This document shows positions 1 to 5,653 of a stretch of 5,653 nucleotides of DNA, piece by piece. The notes beneath the pieces are model-generated. The model worked only from the letters and a program-made list of their open reading frames with translations. It searched no databases and was not told the origin of the DNA. The DNA comes from an uncultured Bacteroidota bacterium (GTDB taxonomy: Bacteria; Bacteroidota; Bacteroidia; Chitinophagales; Saprospiraceae): NCBI GenBank assembly GCA_937876435.1, contig CALEIL010000404.1, positions 1 through 5,653 on the forward strand, in the 5' to 3' direction. Made by a program: the position numbers and the translations under genes. The stretch's first letter is position 1; each line of letters opens with the position of its first letter.

Positions 1-659
1 TAATCCTTGAACAGGGCCAGATTGAAAGCGGGCATGGATTGATCCAGGAATCGGATTTTGATGCGGAAGGAAATTACCTTGGTTCTGATCAGTACGGAGC
101 TTTTTCAGCAGGGGATATTAAGTACGTGGACCAGAACGGGGATGATGTGATCAATGCGGATGATTTCAAAATTATCGGAGGTACTATCCCCAGATTGACA
201 TTTGGGCTCAATTTTGATGCGAATTTCAAAAATTTTGATTTCTCTCTCTTCGTTCAGGGCGTCGGGAAGGCCAATGGATTATTGAGACAGCAGGGAATAA
301 TGCCTTTTTATCTGGGAGGGACGGTTCAGGAGCAGCATAAAGACCGATGGACTCCGGATAACCCGGACGCATTGTTTCCCAGATTCGCTTTTAATGAGAC
401 CAATAACGAGCAGACCTCCAGTTTTTGGATGAAAGATGCCGCATATGCACGGATCAAAAACCTGCAATTGGGATATTCCATTCCAAGAGTTTTGCTGCAA
501 AATTTAAAAATCCAAAAACTCAGATTTTATTTCAGCGGACAAAACCTTTTGACGCTGGATAAATTCTGGGATGGATATGACGTAGAAGCACCGGTGGGGA
601 ATGGTGGGTTTTATCCACTCGTGAAAACATACAGCTTTGGACTCGATTTCAGATTTTAA
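1..659 (+). CDS. SusC-family TonB-dependent outer-membrane transporter, C-terminal part (5' end outside window)
   Basis: This is the end of a TonB-dependent transporter that would import large ligands across the outer membrane together with the SusD-like protein encoded next. The frame is open from the window edge (first full codon at 3) to TAA at 657-659, giving 218 residues; SusC proteins usually have about 1000, so roughly the last fifth is present. A TTG at 39 is not a real start, since the frame continues upstream. Visible family hallmarks are GDIKYVDQNGD (about 111-143), LFVQGVGKANG (247-279), the stretch around FWMKDAAYARIKNLQLGYSIP (424-486), SGQNLLTLDKFW (about 534-569) and the final strand YSFGLDFRF, ending in Phe as outer-membrane beta-barrels do for recognition by the assembly machinery. 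The SusD gene starts 12 bases later. Family assignment is firm; the ligand is unknown. Confidence 0.95.
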   Translation, partial: ILEQGQIESGHGLIQESDFDAEGNYLGSDQYGAFSAGDIKYVDQNGDDVINADDFKIIGGTIPRLTFGLNFDANFKNFDFSLFVQGVGKANGLLRQQGIMPFYLGGTVQEQHKDRWTPDNPDALFPRFAFNETNNEQTSSFWMKDAAYARIKNLQLGYSIPRVLLQNLKIQKLRFYFSGQNLLTLDKFWDGYDVEAPVGNGGFYPLVKTYSFGLDFRF

Positions 660-671
660 AAACATAGCAAA
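660..671 (+). promoter_or_regulatory. SusC-SusD junction, A-rich translation start region without Shine-Dalgarno
   Basis: The twelve bases between the SusC stop and the SusD ATG are mostly A and contain no GGAGG-like element. This is usual for Bacteroidota, where weakly structured A/T-rich leaders support initiation. The gap is too short for a promoter, so SusD is expected to be read from the SusC transcript. Confidence 0.6.
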
Positions 672-2360
672 ATGAAAAAATATACTCTATACTCTATATT
701 TATGGTATTGTCTTCGATATTCATCTCATGTGAAGACTATCTGGATAAGCAACCACTAAATAATCCTTCTGACGGAACTTTTTTATCGACAGAAACAGAA
801 TTGAAAATGGCTGTAACAGGGTGTTACTCAGGGTTATGGTCCAATTATGAGGGACTTCCGTTCCAATTGGCATTTGACGCTATAACTGATATAGGTTATG
901 AACGGAATGGATCAGGGATGCAGGCAGTTGGTAGGGGTGATCATGATTCCAGAACCAATTATGTCATTCAAATGTGGCGTAACATGTATTCCTCAATTGC
1001 GAAATGCAATTATGTTTTGGAAAACGCCGAAAGAGGTACAGAAAATATCAATCCGGACGTGATGGCAGAATCAATTGCTGAAGTTAGATTTTTGCGTAGT
1101 TTTTATTATCACTATTTGATCGAATTGTACGGAGATGTTCCTCTTGTTACATCCACTCTATCATTATCCAATTCCAATTTTGCAAGAGATCCGAAATCAA
1201 CTATTGTTGATTTTATCATAAAAGAACTGGAAGAAAGTGTCCAGAATCTACCAGCAGAAAATGATCCCTTGTCTGGCCGAGCCACTCAGGGTGCTGCATG
1301 GACATTATTATCGCGGGTAGCCTTGTACAATGAAAGATGGGATAAAGCAATACATGCCGCCGAACAAGTAATAGCCAAAGAGGGGAGTGAATTTATTTTG
1401 GATCCGAATTATATGGATTTATTTCAATACGCGGGCGAAGATTCCAAAGAAATCATTTTCTCGGTCCAATACCTGGAAAATGCCAATGTACATTCGCTTT
1501 TCAGGTTATTCGGTAGTAGAAATGCGTTGGGGCATACCAATAAAAAGCCGACCTATCAACTGACCGACGCGTGGGAATGCACGGATGGTTTACAAATAGA
1601 CGAATCGCCATTGTTCGACCCTCAGCACCCCTATGAGAACAGGGATCCGAGGTTGGGCTTTACCTTAGCCGTTTCAGGATCTGAATATTTGGGTTTTCAA
1701 TATGAAACGCATGGGGATAGCGTGCTGTGCTGGAATTACAATGTAGAACCGGCAACCCGGGTTACCAACCAGGAAGCGATTCATGCATACGCTTCATTTA
1801 CTGGGGTGGGATGGCGTAAGTATGCTGACAACCTGGACAAGGATGCGATCAATAACAGCGAACTAAACACCACAATATTTCGATATGCTGAGGTTCTACT
1901 TAATTTCGCTGAAGCTAAAATCGAAGCGGGGAAAATAGACAATTCGGTCCTCGAGGCGATCAATAAAGTTCGGCAAAGACCCACGGTTGACATGCCCCCC
2001 ATTACCTCGATGGACCAGGAGGAACTGAGAAATGCGGTACGTCGGGAACGAAAATATGAATTTGCCGGAGAAGGATTGAGGTTATTTGATATCCGAAGAT
2101 GGAGGATAGCTGAAGATGTGATGAACCTGCCTGTCCTGGGACGGATGAAAAAGGATTATCCGGACAAAGCACCGAGGGTAGACGAATTGGGAACGGCTTA
2201 TTACGATGATATTCCCATTGCAGCTCCTGGTGAACCGGCTGACTTTAAAATGCGAGTGGTGGAGAACCGAACCTTCGATCCGGCGAGAGATTATTTGTGG
2301 CCGATACCTTATATTGAAATGGATACGAATGAAGAAATGGTTCAAAATCCAAAGTATTGA
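672..2360 (+). CDS. SusD/RagB-family surface glycan-binding lipoprotein
   Basis: This is the substrate-binding partner of the SusC-like transporter, expected to sit as a lid on its extracellular face, anchored by lipid. The 562-residue protein is of normal length for the family. It opens with a lipoprotein signal peptide (MKKYTLYSIFMVL...) and a lipobox ending in Cys20 (FISC, codon 729-731), followed by acidic residues (EDYLD), compatible with surface export in Bacteroidota. The N-terminal SusD-like region includes NPSDGTFLSTETEL (about 31-44). C-terminal RagB/SusD hallmarks are ENRDPRLGF (322-330), RRERKYEFAGEGLRLFDIRRW (457-477) and YLWPIP...NPKY (541-562). The ATG at 672 is chosen because it alone gives the complete signal peptide; no Shine-Dalgarno is seen. 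The gene lies 12 bases after SusC and 24 before the first oxidoreductase. Ligand specificity cannot be read from the sequence, and binding residues were not identified. Confidence 0.96.
   Translation: MKKYTLYSIFMVLSSIFISCEDYLDKQPLNNPSDGTFLSTETELKMAVTGCYSGLWSNYEGLPFQLAFDAITDIGYERNGSGMQAVGRGDHDSRTNYVIQMWRNMYSSIAKCNYVLENAERGTENINPDVMAESIAEVRFLRSFYYHYLIELYGDVPLVTSTLSLSNSNFARDPKSTIVDFIIKELEESVQNLPAENDPLSGRATQGAAWTLLSRVALYNERWDKAIHAAEQVIAKEGSEFILDPNYMDLFQYAGEDSKEIIFSVQYLENANVHSLFRLFGSRNALGHTNKKPTYQLTDAWECTDGLQIDESPLFDPQHPYENRDPRLGFTLAVSGSEYLGFQYETHGDSVLCWNYNVEPATRVTNQEAIHAYASFTGVGWRKYADNLDKDAINNSELNTTIFRYAEVLLNFAEAKIEAGKIDNSVLEAINKVRQRPTVDMPPITSMDQEELRNAVRRERKYEFAGEGLRLFDIRRWRIAEDVMNLPVLGRMKKDYPDKAPRVDELGTAYYDDIPIAAPGEPADFKMRVVENRTFDPARDYLWPIPYIEMDTNEEMVQNPKY
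682..698 (+). repeat. Short tandem repeat of ATACTCT (2.4 copies) in the SusD signal-peptide codons
   Basis: Two perfect back-to-back copies of the 7-mer ATACTCT (682-688, 689-695) are followed by a partial third (ATA). They lie inside codons 4-9 of the SusD-like gene, in its signal peptide. A gain or loss of one unit would shift the frame. With only two full copies it may be chance. Confidence 0.7.
729..731 (+). other. Lipidated cysteine codon of the SusD-like protein
   Basis: Cys20 follows a hydrophobic stretch (residues 5-19) and a Ser at -1, fitting a signal peptidase II lipobox. The next residues are Glu, Asp, Tyr, Leu, Asp. Acidic residues just after the lipidated Cys are associated with surface display in Bacteroidota, and SusD proteins are known to be surface lipoproteins, so the mature protein is predicted to start here. 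Confidence 0.85.
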
Positions 2361-2384
2361 TCAACCAGATATCTGTTCATCAAC
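2361..2384 (+). promoter_or_regulatory. SusD to oxidoreductase A junction, no Shine-Dalgarno
   Basis: This 24-base spacer carries no purine-rich ribosome-binding element, no terminator hairpin and no Bacteroidota-type promoter that I can recognise. It is in frame with both flanking genes and has no stop codon of its own, so only the TGA at 2358-2360 separates SusD from the oxidoreductase frame. Co-transcription is inferred from its shortness. Confidence 0.5.
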
Positions 2385-4076
2385 ATGCGTAGTAAATTTA
2401 TATTCATTTGTTTTTTCCTGAGCCTGGGACTGGTGTTATCCGGACAGAATAAGGTATACGACGTGGTGATCTACGGAGGAACTTCTGCCGGAATATCTTC
2501 AGCGATCCAAAGTTCCAGGATGGGCAAATCGGTCGTCCTTATTGAACCTACGGACCGGATAGGAGGATTGACAACGGGGGGATTGGGGGCCACAGACATC
2601 GGGAACAAGAACGCCATTGGGGGAATCTCCCGGGAGTTTTATCACAATATCAAACTGTATTACGACGATCCGTCGAATTGGGTTTATGAATCCAGGGAAG
2701 AGTATTTTGACCGATACAAAGGCCGAAATGCGGAGGGTGACACCACGATGTGGACATTTGAACCCTCTGCAGCGCTTTCGGTGTACCAGAAAATGATAGC
2801 CGATGAGGACATTGACCTGATTTACAATGAAAAGCTGAACCGGGAGGATGGTGTGGAACTCCGGGCCGGGAATATTACCTCGATCGAAATGGAAAGTGGA
2901 AAGGTTTTCGCCGGAAGGATGTTTATCGATGCTACGTATGAAGGGGATTTGATGGCTGCCGCGGGGGTTTCCTATACGGTCGGCCGAGAATCCAACGATC
3001 AGTACGGTGAAAATCTGAATGGCGTCCAGGCGAACAGAGTCAGTAAATCGCTGACAGGGCGGATATCCAGAAATGCCCGGTTCCACAATTTCGTGGATGG
3101 GGTCGATCCTTATATCGAAAAGGGAAATCCGGCCAGTGGACTTCTGCCTTTTATCAATCCTGATGGCCCGGGCGAACCCGGGAGCGGGGACAGAAAGGTG
3201 CAGGCGTATTGTTTCAGGATGACCTTAACGGATGATCCGGGAAATAGAATCCCATTCGAAAAACCTGAAAATTACAATGAACTTCATTACGAATTACTAT
3301 TCAGGAATTACGAAGCGGCCATCGGAGGTGATATCAGCCGGATGTACGACTACGGTGACCCGATCATTCCGTGGATCAACACCCCTATGCCCAACAAAAA
3401 GACCGATATCAATAACCAGAAAGGGTTTTCGACCAATTTTATCGGGCAAAATTACCTCTATCCGGATGGCTCGTACGACGAGCGGGATAAAATAATAGAG
3501 GCTCACAGAAATCATCAACAAGGCCTGATGTGGACATTGGCCAATCATCCGAGAATTCCTGAAGAAGTGAGAAAGGAAGTGTCGCGGTGGGGAACCTGCC
3601 AGGACGAATACGAAAGGGAGGATGGTTGGCAACATCAACTGTATATCAGGGAAGCCAGGAGAATGGTCAGTGATTACGTGATTACCCAGCAGGATTGCGA
3701 ACGGCTGAGAGTTGCAAACGATCCGATTGGTTTGGGAGCGTATACGATGGATTCACATATGGTTCAGCGATACGTCGATCAATTTGGTTTTATCCAAAAC
3801 GAGGGAAACGTAGCGAGTCCGGTATCCAAACCGTATCCAATCAGTTACCGGGCGATCACCCCGAAGGAAGAAGAATGTGGTAACCTGGTGGTTCCGGTTT
3901 GTCTTTCATCGAGCCATATTGCCTTTGGGTCTATTCGCATGGAACCCGTATTTATGGTTCTTGGGCAATCTGCCGCTACGGCTGCTGCGTTGGCCATTGA
4001 CCGGGACTGTGCAGTACAGGATGTTCCATACGATGCATTAAAAGCCCGACTGACCAAAGACGGACAAAAACTCTAA
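2385..4076 (+). CDS. Secreted FAD-dependent oxidoreductase, FAD_oxidored family (copy A)
   Basis: This is a predicted flavoprotein oxidoreductase of 563 residues, exported from the cytoplasm; its substrate and electron acceptor are unknown. The N-terminus has a basic start (MRSK), a hydrophobic core (residues 5-18) and a likely signal peptidase I site at Gly20/Gln21. The dinucleotide-binding fold follows at once: DVVIYGGTSAGI (26-37), then VVLIEP (50-55) with Glu54 placed to bind the FAD ribose, then GGLTTGGLGATDIG (60-73). A second family motif is FIDATYEGDLMAAAG (180-194). The C-terminal flavin-side motif is FGSIRMEPVFMVLGQSA (about 514-530). Other stretches shared with copy B are QAYCFR (273-278), PNKKTDINN (336-344), HQLYIREARRM (417-427) and MDSHMVQRYV (455-464). 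ATG 2385 is chosen because it supplies the signal peptide; the next Met is residue 46. Family call firm, reaction unassigned. Confidence 0.92.
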   Translation: MRSKFIFICFFLSLGLVLSGQNKVYDVVIYGGTSAGISSAIQSSRMGKSVVLIEPTDRIGGLTTGGLGATDIGNKNAIGGISREFYHNIKLYYDDPSNWVYESREEYFDRYKGRNAEGDTTMWTFEPSAALSVYQKMIADEDIDLIYNEKLNREDGVELRAGNITSIEMESGKVFAGRMFIDATYEGDLMAAAGVSYTVGRESNDQYGENLNGVQANRVSKSLTGRISRNARFHNFVDGVDPYIEKGNPASGLLPFINPDGPGEPGSGDRKVQAYCFRMTLTDDPGNRIPFEKPENYNELHYELLFRNYEAAIGGDISRMYDYGDPIIPWINTPMPNKKTDINNQKGFSTNFIGQNYLYPDGSYDERDKIIEAHRNHQQGLMWTLANHPRIPEEVRKEVSRWGTCQDEYEREDGWQHQLYIREARRMVSDYVITQQDCERLRVANDPIGLGAYTMDSHMVQRYVDQFGFIQNEGNVASPVSKPYPISYRAITPKEEECGNLVVPVCLSSSHIAFGSIRMEPVFMVLGQSAATAAALAIDRDCAVQDVPYDALKARLTKDGQKL

Positions 4077-4088
4077 TAAATTGATCCA
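4074..4088 (+). promoter_or_regulatory. Tandem stop (TAATAA) and 12-base junction between the two oxidoreductases
   Basis: Copy A ends with two consecutive in-frame TAA codons (4074-4079); nine more bases lead to the ATG of copy B, which lies in the same frame. No Shine-Dalgarno or terminator is visible. The double stop means stop-codon readthrough would not readily fuse the two enzymes, and the tight spacing supports one transcript. Confidence 0.6.
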
Positions 4089-5653
4089 ATGAAAAAATGG
4101 CCTGTTTTTATTCTGTTTTTGGTCATCGTATTTGGTTGTTTGTCTTGTTCGGTCAGCGAGCAGGATGGTGCGGATAAAAATTATTCCGCCGAAATAATCA
4201 TTTACGGTGGAACTTCTGCCGCTATTACGGCAGCGGTGGAAGCCGTTCAAAACGGGAATTCCGTGATCGTCGTATCACCGGACACCCATCTCGGGGGTCT
4301 TACGTCAGGTGGTCTCGGATGGACAGATACCGGGAATAAATCCGTCATTGGGGGATTGGCCCGGGAATTTTATCACCGCGTATATTTGCACTATACCAAT
4401 GAGGATGTCTGGCTTTGGCAAGGGAAGAATGAATACAGCAACAGACGATTAAAGGATGGAAAGCCCGACCTCACAGATAGTACGATGTGGGTTTTTGAGC
4501 CCCACGTGGCAGAGCAGATCTTTGAAGATTTTTTAAATGAATATTCGATTAGAGTAGACCGCGATGAATGGTTGGATCGAGAGCGTGGAGTGGAAGTGAA
4601 AGATGGGAAAATAATTTCATTGACCACTTTGAATGGTAATAAATATACAGGTAAGATTTTCATAGATGCCACTTATGAAGGGGATTTAATGGCGGCAGCG
4701 GGTGTCAGTTACCACGTAGGACGGGAAAGCTCGGACACTTACAACGAAGAATGGAACGGTGTGCAAACGGGAGTACTCCACCACAATCACTGGTTTAGAT
4801 CCGACATTTCACCTTACCGGGTGCCGGGAGATCCCACGAGTGGATTGGTGGCCGGCGTATCGGACGAAGATCCGGGTGAAAAATACAGCGGAGATGATAA
4901 GATACAGGCGTATTGTTTCAGGACATGCCTGACAAATCATCCGGAGAACAGGATCCCTTTTCCCAAACCGGAGAATTACGATTCCACGAAATACGAACTG
5001 CTGGCAAGAGTTTTCGATGCGGGATGGCGGGAATGGTTTCAGAAATTCGATATCATTCCCAATCGGAAAACGGATACCAACAATCACGGCCCGCTTAGCA
5101 GCGACTACATCGGCATGAACTACGACTATCCGGAAGCATCTTATTCGGAAAGGAAAGACATTATTAAAGCGCACGAGCAATACCAACAGGGTCTTTACTG
5201 GTTCGTGGCCAATGATCCGAGGGTTCCGGAAGATATCCGATCTGAAATGCAAAACTGGGGGCTGGCCAAAGATGAATTTGTGGACAATGGAAACTGGCCC
5301 CATCAGATTTACGTTCGGGAAGCCCGTCGAATGATTGGGGAATTTGTGATGACCGAAAATGAACTACTTAAAAGGACGCCTACCCCGCAACCTGTCGGGA
5401 TGGGTTCCTATACCATGGATTCGCACAATGTCCAACGGTACGTAAAACCCGATGGTTTCGTGCAGAATGAAGGAGACATTGGAGTGAGTACACAGGGTCC
5501 GTATTCCATCTCGTACAGATCTCTCGTACCCAGGATACAGGAATGTCATAATCTTTTAGTTCCGGTTTGTGTATCTTCAAGCCATATAGCATTTGGGTCC
5601 ATCAGAATGGAACCGGTTTTTATGATATTGGGGCAGTCCGCTGCAGCTGCTGC
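4089..5653 (+). CDS. Exported FAD-dependent oxidoreductase, FAD_oxidored family (copy B), probable lipoprotein, 3' end outside window
   Basis: This is a second flavoprotein paralog, collinear with copy A over the whole visible length. The frame has no stop from ATG 4089 to the window end (521 codons plus two bases). By alignment with copy A about 30 residues are missing, so it looks cut by the window and not broken. The N-terminus MKKWPVFILFLVIVF is a signal peptide with Cys17 and Cys20, suggesting a lipoprotein. The nucleotide-binding region is EIIIYGGTSAAI (35-46), VIVVSP (59-64) and LGGLTSGGLGWTDTG (68-82). Further family motifs are FIDATYEGDLMAAAG (191-205), QAYCFR (273-278), PNRKTDTNN (324-332), HQIYVREARRM (405-415), MDSHNVQRYV (443-452) and FGSIRMEPVFMILGQSA (about 502-518). 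It differs from copy A in having Ala45 for the last Gly of the glycine motif and Ser63 for the ribose-binding Glu. It starts 12 bases after copy A, surely co-transcribed. Confidence 0.92.
   Translation, partial: MKKWPVFILFLVIVFGCLSCSVSEQDGADKNYSAEIIIYGGTSAAITAAVEAVQNGNSVIVVSPDTHLGGLTSGGLGWTDTGNKSVIGGLAREFYHRVYLHYTNEDVWLWQGKNEYSNRRLKDGKPDLTDSTMWVFEPHVAEQIFEDFLNEYSIRVDRDEWLDRERGVEVKDGKIISLTTLNGNKYTGKIFIDATYEGDLMAAAGVSYHVGRESSDTYNEEWNGVQTGVLHHNHWFRSDISPYRVPGDPTSGLVAGVSDEDPGEKYSGDDKIQAYCFRTCLTNHPENRIPFPKPENYDSTKYELLARVFDAGWREWFQKFDIIPNRKTDTNNHGPLSSDYIGMNYDYPEASYSERKDIIKAHEQYQQGLYWFVANDPRVPEDIRSEMQNWGLAKDEFVDNGNWPHQIYVREARRMIGEFVMTENELLKRTPTPQPVGMGSYTMDSHNVQRYVKPDGFVQNEGDIGVSTQGPYSISYRSLVPRIQECHNLLVPVCVSSSHIAFGSIRMEPVFMILGQSAAAA

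Noticed and set aside
39..659. Independent small protein starting at TTG 39
   Set aside because: The same frame is open back to the window edge and encodes SusC-type sequence, so this is the tail of a larger gene.
2571..2595. G-rich stretch that might form a quadruplex
   Set aside because: The G-runs encode the family motif GGLTTGGLGAT, so protein constraint explains them. Spacing and context give no further support.
2499..3086. Open frame of 195 codons on the minus strand
   Set aside because: It lies fully inside copy A, opposite a gene with clear family motifs. Its translation shows no recognisable domain, and it has no independent start context.
3167..3182. Perfect hairpin CCCGGG-CGAA-CCCGGG
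   Set aside because: It is a 6-bp GC stem with a four-base loop, but it lies in the middle of copy A (Gly/Pro/Glu codons), has no following T-run and no sign of termination. It is most likely a by-product of coding for a Pro/Gly-rich loop.
4809..5303. Minus-strand open frame of 164 codons, resembling another minus-strand frame at 3297-3638
   Set aside because: The likeness between the two is explained by their being the reverse strand of homologous parts of copies A and B, read in the same register. Both are shadows of the plus-strand enzymes.
4089..5653. Copy B as a pseudogene because no stop is present
   Set aside because: The frame is uninterrupted, keeps all family motifs including RMEPVFM, and simply reaches the window edge about 30 residues before the expected end.

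Overview
The window looks like an internal piece of a polysaccharide-utilization-type locus from a member of the Bacteroidota. The evidence is a SusC-like TonB-dependent transporter followed directly by a SusD/RagB lipoprotein, start codons without recognisable Shine-Dalgarno sequences, A/T-rich short gene junctions and moderate GC content. Genus or family cannot be assigned from the sequence alone.

Layout, all on the + strand with no strand switch: (1) positions 1-659, the last 218 codons of a SusC-family outer-membrane transporter, whose beginning lies outside the window; (2) 672-2360, a complete SusD/RagB-family surface lipoprotein of 562 residues; (3) 2385-4076, a complete secreted FAD-dependent oxidoreductase of 563 residues (FAD_oxidored type, here called copy A); (4) 4089 to the window end, a second divergent paralog of the same family (copy B), open for 521 codons and cut off by the window edge probably about 30 residues before its stop. 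Gaps are 12, 24 and 12 bases, so the four genes very probably form one operon. I see no promoter, terminator, RNA gene, mobile element or CRISPR in the window, and no gap long enough to hold one.

Working model (inference): the SusC/SusD pair captures an oligosaccharide, glycoside or other ligand at the cell surface and moves it to the periplasm by TonB-driven transport, while the two exported flavoproteins oxidise the ligand or a product of it. No glycoside hydrolase, lyase, sulfatase or sensor is visible here, so the substrate cannot be named. The most interesting feature is the tandem pair of exported flavo-oxidoreductases. Both share a set of conserved residues, but they differ in the nucleotide-binding fingerprint and apparently in how they are anchored after export.
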